This document shows positions 25,759-36,057 of a DNA stretch of 64,000 bases, one piece after another. Positions within the stretch are counted from its first letter, which is position 1. Each line of letters opens with the position of its first letter. A model generated the notes under the pieces. It saw only the letters and a program-made list of their open reading frames with translations, ran no database searches and was not told where the DNA came from. The stretch is from NCBI RefSeq assembly GCF_000012985.1, contig NC_007645.1, positions 5,044,581-5,108,580 of the forward strand, written 5' to 3'. The position numbers and the translations under genes are program-made. Source of the stretch: Hahella chejuensis KCTC 2396 (GTDB lineage: Bacteria; Pseudomonadota; Gammaproteobacteria; Pseudomonadales; Oleiphilaceae).

Positions 25759-27636
25759 CTAATTTAAAATATCGCCAATTAAATTACGAGCAAGATACTC
25801 AGAACCAGAGCGGGATGCATGCCCCCAGTCCACGTACGCGACATTTGTTAACTTTTTCGCGGCGTCAGAAAAGCCGATAAGACACATATCGGAAGTAGCG
25901 TCTTTTTGACATAGCACATTCCTCGCGCTCGCATAACGAAAGCTAAACCTTGTAGATAACGTAGACAATGCTGAGTCTATTTCAGGCAACGTATTTGCTT
26001 TAGCATAAACTTTTCCATCCAGAGTAGAAATTAGCTCTCCTTTCCTAACTACCTTATACACATCAACCTTCCAACGAGGAACATTACCAATTACGATAAC
26101 TTTCGACTGAGGCGATGCAGACTGAATAGATTTAAAACTATCCACAACGACGCTCTCGAACTCCTCAGAACTTAAAGGATAGTCTGGGTGCAACCAGGCA
26201 GCATGCAACACAATAACCCTATACTTATTTTTTCGAATGTGATCAAGCACGCTCAAGTTAACATCATTACATGTCTTTCTATGGTGCAGCACAGGCAAAT
26301 TAAACAGTGGGGGACACCCCGACTGTGTAAGTTGAGTAAACCCAATTGATTTTCCCGTTAATATCTCCCTCAACCCAATAGAAAGAGAGGCGGCATGGCT
26401 ATCCCCCCATAGCAATACGTCTTGAGTTGGAGAAAAACAAACTTCATCATGCTTAGTTTCACCATCTCCCTGAAGCAAACAGTGATGCTGCCTTACAGCC
26501 GCGCCCCAATCTTTATAAACATCAGGAACCGCGATGCTTGACTGCCAGCCAAACGCAAGAAAAAAACTTAGCAAAAGCAATGACGAAGAAGTAGCCAGTA
26601 TTGAACGGGAAGAGGGAAGGAATCTTCTTTCTCTAAATGGTTTCTCTATATATTTCAAAGAAAAATACGAAAGCCCCAGTGTCAGTGCTATAGCAAGACA
26701 GCTTTCAAAAGAGGTTATTTCCTCTATTTTCCGGTGCCTCATGAAAGCCAGAATGGGTTGATGCCACAGGTATGCGCTATACGAAAGAAGCCCAATCGCC
26801 ACCACAAATTTTTGACTCAAAATTTTCCACGCAACAGTGCCCTCGGAAGCAAAAACAATCACCAAAGCCGTACCTATCGTAGGAACGAGAGTATATAGGC
26901 TTGGCGTCGGTGTGGTAGAGTCAAATAAAAACAACGGAGCTACTATTAATAGTATGCCCAACAAACTGAAGCCCTGCTGAAAAGCAGTTTGCACTCCCCT
27001 GTCGCGTCTCATATAGAAAGCACAAAAAACACCAATCAGAAGTTCCCAACCACGGGTAGGCAATAGATAAAAAGCAGCAGTCGGTTTGTGGTACGCCCCC
27101 CAATGGGCCATTCCCAAACTAGATAGAAAACCAATAGCCAACACAACTAAAACTACTTTTTTCCCAAATCGCCAGGTAAACATCAGAAGCAAAGGAAATA
27201 TGATGTAATACTGCTCCTCAACAGCCAAACTCCACGTATGAAGAAGGGGCTTCATTTCCGCAGAACTATCAAAGTACCCACTTTCACTCCAAAACAGGAT
27301 GTTAGAGGAGAAAGTAGCGACAGCCATTATGCTTTTAGCAAAGTCTTTCATATCTCCTTGCATTAGCAAAAGCCAAGCAAACGGAATACAAGTCAAAATC
27401 ACAAAAAACAACGCGGGCAATATTCTCCGCGCCCGCCGTTCATAAAACTTAACAAGACTGAACTTCCCCTCTTCCATTTCATTGATGATAATCGTTGTTA
27501 TTAAAAAGCCACTAATAACGAAGAAAACATCAACACCAACGAATCCTCCTTTAAATAATTCAAATCCTGCATGAAATAAAATTACAGGGACGACAGCAAG
27601 GGCTCGCAAGCCGTCGATTTCGGCACGATACTTCAA
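25759..27636 (-). CDS. OafA/YrhL-type O-acyltransferase with SGNH domain
   Basis: 625 aa. The first about 350 residues are a multi-pass acyltransferase-3 domain beginning EIDGLRALAVVPVILFHAGF with FVGVDVFFVISGFLIT and the RRARRILPALF segment. The C-terminal periplasmic part has an SGNH hydrolase motif (LLWGDSHAASLS) and ends YVDWGHASRSGSEYLA. Such proteins move acetyl or other acyl groups onto O-antigen or exopolysaccharide sugars. Base composition is visibly lower in GC than its neighbours, with many A/T-ending codons, and the gene separates guaA from tadA, so it was probably acquired by transfer. It sits near ugd and galE, which fits a surface-glycan role. Confidence 0.9.
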   Translation of the reverse strand: MKYRAEIDGLRALAVVPVILFHAGFELFKGGFVGVDVFFVISGFLITTIIINEMEEGKFSLVKFYERRARRILPALFFVILTCIPFAWLLLMQGDMKDFAKSIMAVATFSSNILFWSESGYFDSSAEMKPLLHTWSLAVEEQYYIIFPLLLMFTWRFGKKVVLVVLAIGFLSSLGMAHWGAYHKPTAAFYLLPTRGWELLIGVFCAFYMRRDRGVQTAFQQGFSLLGILLIVAPLFLFDSTTPTPSLYTLVPTIGTALVIVFASEGTVAWKILSQKFVVAIGLLSYSAYLWHQPILAFMRHRKIEEITSFESCLAIALTLGLSYFSLKYIEKPFRERRFLPSSRSILATSSSLLLLSFFLAFGWQSSIAVPDVYKDWGAAVRQHHCLLQGDGETKHDEVCFSPTQDVLLWGDSHAASLSIGLREILTGKSIGFTQLTQSGCPPLFNLPVLHHRKTCNDVNLSVLDHIRKNKYRVIVLHAAWLHPDYPLSSEEFESVVVDSFKSIQSASPQSKVIVIGNVPRWKVDVYKVVRKGELISTLDGKVYAKANTLPEIDSALSTLSTRFSFRYASARNVLCQKDATSDMCLIGFSDAAKKLTNVAYVDWGHASRSGSEYLARNLIGDILN

Positions 27637-27723
27637 GGAAAGCTCCTCTTTGAGGTTATATTTTAATAATAGTTATTATGTTTGGCGCTTAGCCTTAATC
27701 GAAGGGGAAAGGGTTGAAGGGAC

Positions 27724-27763
27724 TGAGCAAGCTAAAGCCTCTTACGAGGCCATAACTTGCTCA
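27724..27763 (-). terminator. Stem-loop downstream of guaA
   Basis: TGAGCAAG pairs with CTTGCTCA, with a nested GCCTC/GAGGC stem inside. It directly follows the guaA stop on the minus strand. No strong T-tract, so termination is plausible but unproven. Confidence 0.5.
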
Positions 27764-27770
27764 AACAAAA

Positions 27771-29351
27771 CTACTCCCACTCAATAGTAGCAGGCGGTTT
27801 GGACGAAACGTCGTAAACCACTCGTGATACGCCGGAAATCTCATTAATAATACGATTGGAGATCTTTTCCAATAGTTCATAAGGCAGATGCGCCCAGCGT
27901 GCAGTCATGAAATCGATGGTTTCTACGGCTCTCAGCGCGATGACGTATTCATAGCGACGGGCGTCGCCCACCACACCGACAGACTTAACCGGCAGGAATA
28001 CTGCAAACGCCTGCGACACCTTGTGATACAACTCCGCGCGATGCAGTTCTTCTATGAAAATCGCATCCGCTTCACGCAGGATGTCCGCATATTCTTTTTT
28101 CACTTCGCCTAGAATGCGCACGCCCAGTCCCGGCCCCGGGAAAGGATGGCGATACACCATGTCATACGGCAGTCCCAGCTCCAGTCCGATCTTACGGACT
28201 TCGTCCTTGAACAGTTCGCGCAGCGGCTCAACCAGTTGCATTTCCATGTCTTCCGGTAACCCGCCAACATTGTGGTGGGATTTTATGACATGGGCTTTAC
28301 CGGTTTTCGCGGCGGCGGACTCGATAACATCCGGGTAGATAGTGCCCTGCGCCAACCACTTCACGTCCTTGATTTTGGCCGCTTCCGCATCAAACACTTC
28401 GATAAAGGTGTGGCCGATGATCTTACGCTTGCGCTCGGGATCGTTTTCTCCCGCCAGCTTGCTCAAAAACTGATCCTGCGCATTGGCGCGCACGACTTTG
28501 ATGCCCATGTTCTTGGCGAACATGTCCATAACCTGATCGCCTTCATGCAGGCGCAGCAGGCCATTATCCACAAACACGCAGGTCAGCTGATCGCCGATGG
28601 CGCGATGCAGCAGCGCCGCAACCACTGAGGAGTCCACGCCGCCGGATAGACCCAACAGCACTTTGTCCTGCCCTACTTGATTACGCACCTGGGTGATGGC
28701 GTCTTCAATGATGCGTCCCGGCGTCCACAGTTGCTTACATCCGCAGATATTCACCAGGAAGCGCTCCAGCATGCGACGCCCCTGCAGAGTGTGGGTGACT
28801 TCCGGATGGAACTGCACGCCAAACCAGGGCTTGCTCTCATGCTGCATAGCGGCGATAGGCGCGCTAGGCGTAGAAGCGCTGATCACAAAGCCTTCCGGCA
28901 AAGCCACCACTTTATCGCCGTGACTCATCCAGACGTCCAGCAGGGGCTTGCCGTCTTCAGCCACATGATCTTTGATATTTTCAAATAAACCGTCTTCGGA
29001 GCGCTCGATCTTCACCTGCGCATAGCCGAACTCCCGCACATTCGAGCCTGCAACCTTGCCTCCCATCTGCTCCGCCATGGTCTGCATGCCATAGCAAATG
29101 CCCAACAGAGGCAGATCCATGTTGAACAGGCATTCCGGCGCGCGCGGTGAGCCCAGTTCTGTCACGGACTCGGGACCGCCAGCCAGGATCACGCCTTTCG
29201 GGTTGAACTCGCGAATATCCGCTTCGCTCATGTCGAAGGGGTAAATTTCGCAGTAAACGCCGATTTCGCGAACCCGGCGAGCAATCAACTGCGTGTATTG
29301 AGAACCGAAATCCAGGATCAAAATACGATGGGAATGAATATTTTCGGACAT
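27771..29351 (-). CDS. guaA: GMP synthase (glutamine-hydrolysing)
   Basis: 526 aa. N-terminal class I glutamine amidotransferase (catalytic C86 in LGICYGMQ, then FHPEVTHT), central ATP-pyrophosphatase with the PP-loop LSGGVDSSV, and the C-terminal dimerisation domain ending [11 protein letters not shown]. It converts XMP to GMP with glutamine and ATP. It lies downstream of guaB in the classic order, but the 184-base gap between them holds a GC-rich hairpin. Confidence 0.97.
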   Translation of the reverse strand: MSENIHSHRILILDFGSQYTQLIARRVREIGVYCEIYPFDMSEADIREFNPKGVILAGGPESVTELGSPRAPECLFNMDLPLLGICYGMQTMAEQMGGKVAGSNVREFGYAQVKIERSEDGLFENIKDHVAEDGKPLLDVWMSHGDKVVALPEGFVISASTPSAPIAAMQHESKPWFGVQFHPEVTHTLQGRRMLERFLVNICGCKQLWTPGRIIEDAITQVRNQVGQDKVLLGLSGGVDSSVVAALLHRAIGDQLTCVFVDNGLLRLHEGDQVMDMFAKNMGIKVVRANAQDQFLSKLAGENDPERKRKIIGHTFIEVFDAEAAKIKDVKWLAQGTIYPDVIESAAAKTGKAHVIKSHHNVGGLPEDMEMQLVEPLRELFKDEVRKIGLELGLPYDMVYRHPFPGPGLGVRILGEVKKEYADILREADAIFIEELHRAELYHKVSQAFAVFLPVKSVGVVGDARRYEYVIALRAVETIDFMTARWAHLPYELLEKISNRIINEISGVSRVVYDVSSKPPATIEWE

Positions 29352-29378
29352 TCGAAGCCTTCCTCAGACAGAAACAAG

Positions 29379-29400
29379 GGCGGGGCCTTTCAGCCCCGCC
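29379..29400 (-). other. GC-rich stem-loop between guaB and guaA
   Basis: GGCGGGGC pairs with GCCCCGCC around a 6-base loop, 28 bases upstream of the guaA start. On the minus strand it is followed by CTTGTTTC rather than a T-run. It may tune guaA relative to guaB. Confidence 0.5.
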
Positions 29401-29535
29401 ATAGTTTAAAAACATCTTTTCGGCGCCAGCCGATATTACTAGGCGCCGCAGCGCCCAACCTCGACACGCGACCCGTTTTAGGGGCCGCGCCTGACAAGAA
29501 TTGCCTAAGCGCCATCATCAACCCGAGCGTTCCTA

Positions 29536-31005
29536 TCAGCCGGAACGATAGTTCGGCGCTTCCTTGGTGATCGTCACGTCGTGAACGTGGCTCTCATGGA
29601 TGCCGGCGTTAGTAATGCGGGTGAACTGGGGCTTGGTGCGCATTTCTTCAATGGTTGCACAACCGGTGTAGCCCATGGAGGAACGCAGACCGCCCATCAG
29701 CTGGTGCACCACATTGGTCAGTGGGCCTTTGCTGGCGACGCGCCCTTCAATACCTTCCGGCACCAGTTTCTCAACGCCGGAGCTGGCGTCCTGGAAATAG
29801 CGGTCGCTGGAACCCTGGCTTTGCGCCATGGCGCCCAGAGACCCCATACCACGATAGGCTTTGTAGCTACGGCCTTGATACAGTTCTACTTCACCAGGAG
29901 ATTCATCCGTTCCCGCCAACAGGCCGCCAACCATAACGCTGGAGGCGCCAGCGGCGATTGCCTTGGCGATATCGCCGGAGAAGCGGATGCCGCCGTCTGC
30001 GATCAAGGGGACGCCGCTGTCTTTCAGCGCCGCCGCCACATTTGCAATGGCTGACATTTGCGGTACGCCGATACCTGCAACGATACGGGTAGTACAGATA
30101 GAGCCGGGACCAATGCCCACTTTAACGCCGTCTGCGCCGGCTTCCACCAGCGCCAGCGCCGCTTCGCCGGTGGCGATGTTACCGCCGATAACCTGTACTT
30201 CAGGGAAATGAGTCTTCACCCAACGCACGCGATTCAACACGCCGCGGGAGTGACCGTGCGCGGTATCGACCACGATGACGTCTACGCCGGCGGCGGCCAA
30301 TGCGGCGATACGCTCGTCAGTGCCTTCGCCAGTGCCAACAGCAGCGCCGACGCGCAAACGCCCTTGCTCGTCCTTGGATGCGCGCGGGTAGTCCTGCGCT
30401 TTCTGAATATCTTTCAGCGTGATCAAGCCCTTCAGCTCGAACTCGTTGTTCACCACCAACACTTTTTCGATACGGTGGCGGTGCAGCAGGTTCTTCACCG
30501 TTTCCATGTCGTAACCTTCGGTGACGGTGACCAGCTTCTCTTTCGGCGTCATCAGTTCCTGAACTTTCTTGTTCAGGTTGTTTTCAAAACGGATGTCGCG
30601 ACCGGTGATAATGCCCACCAGATCCTTACCATCCACCACCGGCAGACCAGAAATATTATTGGCCATGGTGATGGCGCGGACTTCACTGACCGTGTTGCTC
30701 GGTGAAACAGTGATGGGGTCTTTCACCACACCACTTTCAAATTTCTTCACCATGCGCACTTCCGCCGCTTGCTGCTCAATCGTCATATTCTTATGAATGA
30801 TGCCGATGCCGCCTTCCTGCGCCAATGCGATAGCCAAACGGGCTTCCGTTACGGTATCCATGGCGGCGGAGACAAGGGGGAGATTGATCGTGATGTCGCG
30901 GGTAAGTCGGGTAGTCAGGCTGACGTCTTTGGGCAGGACTTCAGAATAACCGGGAATGAGGAGAACGTCGTCGAAGGTTAGCGCTTCTTGAGCTATGCGC
31001 AGCAT
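29536..31005 (-). CDS. guaB: IMP dehydrogenase
   Basis: 489 aa. TIM barrel interrupted by two CBS domains (about 90-205), with the catalytic loop cysteine in [11 protein letters not shown] and the flap region around [10 protein letters not shown]. It oxidises IMP to XMP, the rate-limiting step to guanine nucleotides. It begins the guaBA unit; a promoter candidate lies at 31045-31073. Divergent from xseA. Confidence 0.97.
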   Translation of the reverse strand: MLRIAQEALTFDDVLLIPGYSEVLPKDVSLTTRLTRDITINLPLVSAAMDTVTEARLAIALAQEGGIGIIHKNMTIEQQAAEVRMVKKFESGVVKDPITVSPSNTVSEVRAITMANNISGLPVVDGKDLVGIITGRDIRFENNLNKKVQELMTPKEKLVTVTEGYDMETVKNLLHRHRIEKVLVVNNEFELKGLITLKDIQKAQDYPRASKDEQGRLRVGAAVGTGEGTDERIAALAAAGVDVIVVDTAHGHSRGVLNRVRWVKTHFPEVQVIGGNIATGEAALALVEAGADGVKVGIGPGSICTTRIVAGIGVPQMSAIANVAAALKDSGVPLIADGGIRFSGDIAKAIAAGASSVMVGGLLAGTDESPGEVELYQGRSYKAYRGMGSLGAMAQSQGSSDRYFQDASSGVEKLVPEGIEGRVASKGPLTNVVHQLMGGLRSSMGYTGCATIEEMRTKPQFTRITNAGIHESHVHDVTITKEAPNYRSG

Positions 31006-31044
31006 ATGAATCGCCTTTTTGCTTGCAAATAAGTTAATCGGACT

Positions 31045-31073
31045 ATTATAAATTTTAAGGCATAATCAGTAAA
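31045..31073 (-). promoter_or_regulatory. Sigma-70 promoter for guaB
   Basis: Reading the minus strand, TTTACT, 17 bases, then a perfect TATAAT, about 40 bases before the guaB ATG. Found by consensus only; no PurR-like palindrome was obvious to me in the gap. Confidence 0.6.
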
Positions 31074-31172
31074 CTTACGGACTTCCCTAATACCCGCATT
31101 TCTCTAAGAAATTCTGTTTTTCCTCTTCAAACAGGCAAAACAACCCACAGAGTTGGATAAAAATACAGCATA

Positions 31173-32507
31173 ATGAGCGAACTCAGCCCCCATTCTCCCT
31201 TCTCCGTCACCGAATTGAACCGCCAAGTGCGCCGACTTTTGGAAGTCAGCTTCATGCAGGTCTGGGTGACGGGTGAAATTTCCAACTTCAGCTGCCCCAG
31301 CTCAGGACATTGGTACTTCTCACTAAAGGACGACAAAGCCCAGGTGCGTTGCGCCATGTTCCGCAATCGCAATATGTTTGTGAAGCAGCGCCCCCGGGAT
31401 GGCGAGGCGGTTACTTTACGCGCAAAGGTCAGTCTTTATGAAGGACGCGGTGAGTTTCAGTTGATTGCTGAGAGCATGGAACTGGCGGGGGAAGGCGAAC
31501 TGCGGCGCGCGTTTGAGGAGCTGAAACTCAAGCTGTCTCGTGAAGGGCTATTTGAGGAGAGCCGCAAGCGTCCGTTACCAGCCATGCCCAAGCAAGTCGG
31601 CGTGATCACTTCTCCGACCGGCGCGGCCGTACGCGACATTCTCACTGTATTGGAGAGACGCTTCCCCGCCATTCCAGTGCTATTATTTCCGGTCCCGGTT
31701 CAAGGCAAAGAAGCCGGACCCGCGATTGTCGCCGCGATAGCAAGCGCCAACCGGCTGAATTGCTGCGACGTATTGATCGTCGGTCGCGGCGGCGGCTCAT
31801 TAGAGGACTTATGGGCCTTCAACGAGGAGCCTGTGGCCCGCGCCATCGCCGCGAGCGCCATTCCTGTCGTCAGCGCCGTCGGCCATGAAACCGACATCAC
31901 CATCGCCGATCTGGTCGCCGATCTGCGCGCGCCTACGCCTTCCGCCGCCGCGGAAAAAGTAAGTCCGGATCAAGCTGAGTGGAAACATCGCTTCCTGATC
32001 TACGAACAAAGGCTCGACGCCGCCGCGCAGCGCCTGTTGCGACAGGAAGGGTTGCGACTTAATCAACTCAGGGGGCGACTCAAACACCCCGGCCGTCGCC
32101 TGCAGGAGTCAGCCCAGCGTCTGGACGATCTGGAGGTGCGTCTGCATCGGCAGGCGCAAAACCTGCTATCCGTCCGGCGTAATCAATTGACGCATCTACG
32201 TGACCGCCTGCTGGCGTCCAGTCCCCGGCAATCCTTAAAAAACCGCTACGCCACGGTGGACGCCCTCAATCACCGCTTGCAGACCGCTGTCCTGTCCGTG
32301 TTAAGGCACAAGTCTCAGCATTTCGCCAAGCTGTGTGGGCACATGGAGGCGGTCAGCCCCATCGCCACCCTGGCGCGAGGATACGCCATCGTATCCGACG
32401 AAAATGGCCAGATTATTCGCAGCGAGAAAGAGGTGCGCACGGGACAGAAAGTCAAAGCCCGTCTCAGCGACGGTGAAATTCATTGTGAAGTGGTCGCCTC
32501 CGTCTAG
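31173..32507 (+). CDS. xseA: Exodeoxyribonuclease VII large subunit
   Basis: 444 aa. N-terminal OB fold (FSVTELNRQVRRLLEVSFMQVWVTGEISNF, SGHWYFSLKD), catalytic core with GVITSPTGAAVRDIL, VGRGGGSLEDLWAFNEE and SAVGHETDITIADLVADLRAPTPSAAAE, then a long coiled-coil C-terminal region and SPIATLARGYAIV. With XseB it degrades single-stranded DNA in repair. Its position divergent from guaB is common in gammaproteobacteria. xseB is not in this window. Confidence 0.96.
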   Translation: MSELSPHSPFSVTELNRQVRRLLEVSFMQVWVTGEISNFSCPSSGHWYFSLKDDKAQVRCAMFRNRNMFVKQRPRDGEAVTLRAKVSLYEGRGEFQLIAESMELAGEGELRRAFEELKLKLSREGLFEESRKRPLPAMPKQVGVITSPTGAAVRDILTVLERRFPAIPVLLFPVPVQGKEAGPAIVAAIASANRLNCCDVLIVGRGGGSLEDLWAFNEEPVARAIAASAIPVVSAVGHETDITIADLVADLRAPTPSAAAEKVSPDQAEWKHRFLIYEQRLDAAAQRLLRQEGLRLNQLRGRLKHPGRRLQESAQRLDDLEVRLHRQAQNLLSVRRNQLTHLRDRLLASSPRQSLKNRYATVDALNHRLQTAVLSVLRHKSQHFAKLCGHMEAVSPIATLARGYAIVSDENGQIIRSEKEVRTGQKVKARLSDGEIHCEVVASV

Positions 32508-32611
32508 CAGAAAAGTCCTTAACCGGCGGAATGCAGCAACCTCGTCGACAAGTAAGACAAGATCCACGCAAAAAGAAAGCGCTAGAAGCGCTATATCTAT
32601 ATATAAGGAGA

Positions 32612-32648
32612 GTAGAGAAAAGCCGTAGGCAAGGACCCACGGCTCTAC
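32612..32648 (+). terminator. Stem-loop downstream of xseA
   Basis: GTAGAG and AGCCGT pair with ACGGCT and CTCTAC, with a 3-base bulge, in the gap between convergent xseA and the thioesterase gene. Weak T content after the stem; could act in either direction. Confidence 0.4.
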
Positions 32649-32656
32649 AAAGCGGC

Positions 32657-33091
32657 TCAGCCGAGCAAAAAATGCGCCCGAGCCAATGCGATAGGGTCTT
32701 TACGCTTTTTCTGCCAGGCGCTGACGCTGACATTGGCGACCCGATTGCCGCGACGAGTCAGTTTGCATTCCGCATAGGTCTCCTGATACAGACCCGCACG
32801 CAGATAGTCCAAAGAAAAGTCGACAATACGTGGAAAGGTGTCGATTTCCAGGAAAATCGCCAGATGGAAGGCGGCGGACAGCTCCATGAACCCACCAATC
32901 ACACCACCGTGAATCGCCGGCAAAATAGGATTCCCCAGATTCTGCTCACGTTTGGGCAGGATAAACACCACTTCGTTACCGAAGCGTTCGCAACGCACGC
33001 CCAACGTGCTGGCGTAGGGAATCAGCTCCAGAAGCTTGTTGTAGTCGCCGCTACGATGCGCCTGGGCGACGTGTTGCTGTAAAGACTCCAT
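32657..33091 (-). CDS. PaaI-like hot-dog thioesterase (second of a tandem pair)
   Basis: 144 aa from the ATG at 33091, which has AGGAAG upstream; the frame is open to 33127 but that part runs into the preceding gene. PaaI/4HBT-type hot-dog fold with the PAIHGGVIGGFMELSAAF active-site segment. Likely hydrolyses an acyl-CoA thioester in the cytoplasm; substrate unknown. The upstream paralogue stops 3 bases before this start, so the two are probably translated together and may form a heteromer. Confidence 0.82.
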   Translation of the reverse strand: MESLQQHVAQAHRSGDYNKLLELIPYASTLGVRCERFGNEVVFILPKREQNLGNPILPAIHGGVIGGFMELSAAFHLAIFLEIDTFPRIVDFSLDYLRAGLYQETYAECKLTRRGNRVANVSVSAWQKKRKDPIALARAHFLLG

Positions 33092-33093
33092 GA

Positions 33094-33585
33094 TTACTTC
33101 CTGCCCTCGATCTTTTCCCAGAACCAATCGGGGGACGCATCACGCCCAATCCGCATGAACGTGGCGACGCAGTTGGCCACCGTCGTGTCCGGGCCCCGTT
33201 GAAAGGCTTCACAGCGAGTGAAAACGATCGTACCGGTCACCCGATAACAACGGGCGCGTGCGAAGACAGTTTTGCCGGGCTGCGCCGGACGCATATAGTC
33301 TACCCGCAGATCCAGAGTGGGGCACAGCTCCAGCTCCGGCAGGCAACACAAGACGCTGCCGCCTGAGGCGGTATCCATCAATGTAGTGATGGCCCCGCCA
33401 TGAATGACGCCCGTATCGGTGTCGCCGACAATATGTTCGCTATAGGGCAGTTCCAGCTCCAGACCATCTGCATTGGCGCAGGTGACCTTGACGCCAAGTT
33501 CTCGGCATTGATTAAGGCTATCCAGAAACCTCGATACCCGGCCGAAACGAAGCTCATCGTTCTCCCAGGGTTCGTACTGCTGCAT
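33094..33585 (-). CDS. PaaI-like hot-dog thioesterase (first of a tandem pair)
   Basis: 163 aa. The HGG active-site segment is clear (GVIHGGAITTLMDTASGGSVLCCL), followed by TLDLRVDYMRPAQPGKTVFARARCYRVT, typical of PaaI-family acyl-CoA thioesterases. Similar in plan to the next gene but clearly diverged. Probable two-gene operon; the pathway it serves is not evident from neighbours. Confidence 0.85.
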   Translation of the reverse strand: MQQYEPWENDELRFGRVSRFLDSLNQCRELGVKVTCANADGLELELPYSEHIVGDTDTGVIHGGAITTLMDTASGGSVLCCLPELELCPTLDLRVDYMRPAQPGKTVFARARCYRVTGTIVFTRCEAFQRGPDTTVANCVATFMRIGRDASPDWFWEKIEGRK

Positions 33586-33725
33586 GTTTCAGTTATCCGT
33601 CGCTATTTAAATTGAATGAGCTACCTGCGCAACGACGCCCGGATTTCATCAATTCCAGACATCAATGACGCAGAAGTAATTCAACCGCGGCGACGTCACA
33701 CGCAAATATCGTCGACGCTCCGCGA

Positions 33726-34439
33726 TTACTCGTTCCCCGCCGCTGCATCCTCAAAGGTTTTACCGGCGCGCAACGCTTTAAGGGCGCGGGACCGGAACTC
33801 CCGTTGAAACAGGATGGCCACCACGGCGCTGGTTATCGCCATGAACAATAGCGGATGGATAAACCAGGTCAACACGGCGAGTCCGTAATAGTATGAACGC
33901 AAACCCAGGTTAAAAGAATCCCCGGCCAGATTCGCCACCCTGGCGGCGGTCTTGGCCAGCGCCTCGCGAGCGCCGGAGCTGACCTTATCTTCATAGGTCA
34001 ACGGGGCGCTGCTGATCAGCACCCCGCAGAAGTTGTATTGGCGCATGGACCAGGTGAATTTAAAAAAGGAGTACACAAACACCGCGCACAGCACCACCAG
34101 TTTGAGTTCCCACATAAACTTTCCCGTTTGCGCGATATAGGGTAGATCACTAAAGACGGACATGGCTTTGTCCGTATACCCTATAGCCGTGATCAAACCC
34201 GCCAGGATCAACAGGCTGCTGGAGGCGAAAAAAGCGCCATTGCGCTCCAGATTGCCGACCACGGAGGCGTCGGCGATGCGCGCGTCGCGCATCAGCGTGC
34301 GGCGCATCCAGTCGGCGCGATACAAATCCAATGTATTGGATAAGCAGGGCCGGGTTTTGGCGCGGTGTTCCGAATAATAGGTGTAACCGACGCAATTCAA
34401 TAAAAACCAGACGAGAGCAATATAATCCAGTAGATTCAT
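33726..34439 (-). CDS. DUF599-family membrane protein
   Basis: 237 aa with about four membrane helices: near 3-20 (YIALVWFLLNCVGYTYY), 70-90 (ASSSLLILAGLITAIGY), 110-135 (LKLVVLCAVFVYSFFKFTW) and 190-215 (YGLAVLTWFIHPLLFMAITSAVVAILF). The N-terminal pattern and RADWMRRTLMRDARIADASVVGNLERNGAFFASSS match DUF599 proteins, whose function is unknown. It stands divergent from the M48 lipoprotein gene with about 80 bases between starts. Confidence 0.8.
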   Translation of the reverse strand: MNLLDYIALVWFLLNCVGYTYYSEHRAKTRPCLSNTLDLYRADWMRRTLMRDARIADASVVGNLERNGAFFASSSLLILAGLITAIGYTDKAMSVFSDLPYIAQTGKFMWELKLVVLCAVFVYSFFKFTWSMRQYNFCGVLISSAPLTYEDKVSSGAREALAKTAARVANLAGDSFNLGLRSYYYGLAVLTWFIHPLLFMAITSAVVAILFQREFRSRALKALRAGKTFEDAAAGNE

Positions 34440-34518
34440 AACACCTTAATCGTTAGATACGTTGATACTATTTTTGACCATTTTTTGTAGAAATTCATTT
34501 AGACGCTTGGAGAAGAGA

Positions 34519-36057
34519 ATGCTACGCCTCTTTACTTGTAGCCTGTGCTTAATCTTGATCCTGCTGCAAGGGTGCAGCGTGAACCCGGTCACTGGCAAAC
34601 GCGAAATCATGATCATCAGCGAGCAGCAGGAGATGAGCCTGGGACAAGAGCAATACCAGCCCGCTCAGCAATCCCAGGGCGGGCTGTATTATCTTGATCC
34701 AGAGCTGACCTTCTATGTGCGCCAAGTCGGTGAAAAGCTCGCCAAAGTCAGCGACCGCCCCGATCTGCCCTACGAATTCGTCGTACTCAATAATTCCGTT
34801 CCCAACGCCTGGGCGTTGCCCTCCGGCAAGATCGCCATCAACCGCGGGCTGTTGGCGAAACTGGATGACGAGGCGCAACTGGCCGCCGTGCTCGGTCACG
34901 AAATCGTTCACGCCGCCGCCCGTCACAGCGCCAAGCGCATGCAGTCAAATTTGCTCATATCAGCCGGCGTGGCTGGCTTGGGTCTGGCGCTGGACAACCA
35001 GGACTATCGCGACATTCTGGTGGGCGGAGCCGCCATGGCGGTAGCGAAATATGGGCGGGATCATGAGTTGGAGTCCGACCACTATGGCATGCAATACATG
35101 GCCGCCGCCGGTTATGACACCCAGGCGGCGGTGGAGTTGCAGCAACTGTTCATGAAACTTTCCGAGGGGCAATCACAGAATTGGCTGGAAGGATTATTCG
35201 CCTCACACCCGCCCTCCCCTGAGCGCGTGGAGGAAAACCGCCGTACAGCCCTGACGCTGCCCCAGTCGAACTATCGCGGCGAAGACGCCTTTATGAGAGC
35301 GACGGCTCGCCTGCGAAAAACCGTACCCGCCTATGATGCTTACGACAAGGGCGTAAAAGCGCTGAAAGCAGGCGACGACGACAAAGCGCTGCAGCTGGCC
35401 AATCAGGCCATCAAACTGGAATCGGAAGAGGCGATGTTTTACTCCCTGCGCGGCGATATCTATAAAAAGCAGAACAAAGAATCCGCGGCCTTAAAAGAAT
35501 ACGACAAAGCGGTGTCGCTTAATCCGGAATACTTCGCCCACCCTCTCAAGCGCGGCCTGACCTACAAAGAGTTGGGCGACAGCGCCAAAGCCGCGCAGGA
35601 CCTGCGCCGGGCCAATGACTTGCTACCGACTTCCGTCGCCAATCTGGCGCTGGGAGATATCGAAGCGCAAAGCAATAACTCCGCCGCAGCCATCAGCCAC
35701 TACAGCGCCGCCGCTGAAGCCTCCGGGGCTTATGGCCAGGAAGCCAGACAAAAGCTATCGCGTTTGGACCTGCCCAAAAACCCCGAACGCTATTTGCAAA
35801 TTCAGACTCTGAAGGACAAACAAGGCCGCGCTTTCATTACCTATAGCAATCAAAGCGCATTAGAGGTGAATAATATTGTGGTCGAAGTCGCCCTGATAAA
35901 CGCCAGCGGCTGGGTCATGAAGCAGAACACCCTCACCTTGGGCGCCGCCGGCCCCGGCCAGCAAGCCAAGCCCGTATTCTGCGCCATAGCGACAGAGGCG
36001 GCGCAGCGCAAGGACTTATCGCTGCTCACCCGCCTGCAAAGCTATCGTTTGCGCTAA
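34519..36057 (+). CDS. M48-family zinc metalloprotease lipoprotein with TPR repeats
   Basis: 512 aa from the ATG at 34519, preceded by GGAG; the frame opens earlier but without a convincing start. Signal peptide with lipobox LLQGC, so membrane-anchored in the periplasm. Zinc site HEIVHAAARH (HExxH) with a later ELESDHYG supplying the third ligand. The C-terminal half (about 275-400) has TPR-like repeats (ALKAGDDDKALQLANQAIKL, ALKEYDKAVSLNPEYF). It resembles LoiP/YcaL/BepA-type quality-control proteases of outer-membrane proteins. Its stop codon overlaps that of the convergent hydrolase. Confidence 0.88.
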   Translation: MLRLFTCSLCLILILLQGCSVNPVTGKREIMIISEQQEMSLGQEQYQPAQQSQGGLYYLDPELTFYVRQVGEKLAKVSDRPDLPYEFVVLNNSVPNAWALPSGKIAINRGLLAKLDDEAQLAAVLGHEIVHAAARHSAKRMQSNLLISAGVAGLGLALDNQDYRDILVGGAAMAVAKYGRDHELESDHYGMQYMAAAGYDTQAAVELQQLFMKLSEGQSQNWLEGLFASHPPSPERVEENRRTALTLPQSNYRGEDAFMRATARLRKTVPAYDAYDKGVKALKAGDDDKALQLANQAIKLESEEAMFYSLRGDIYKKQNKESAALKEYDKAVSLNPEYFAHPLKRGLTYKELGDSAKAAQDLRRANDLLPTSVANLALGDIEAQSNNSAAAISHYSAAAEASGAYGQEARQKLSRLDLPKNPERYLQIQTLKDKQGRAFITYSNQSALEVNNIVVEVALINASGWVMKQNTLTLGAAGPGQQAKPVFCAIATEAAQRKDLSLLTRLQSYRLR

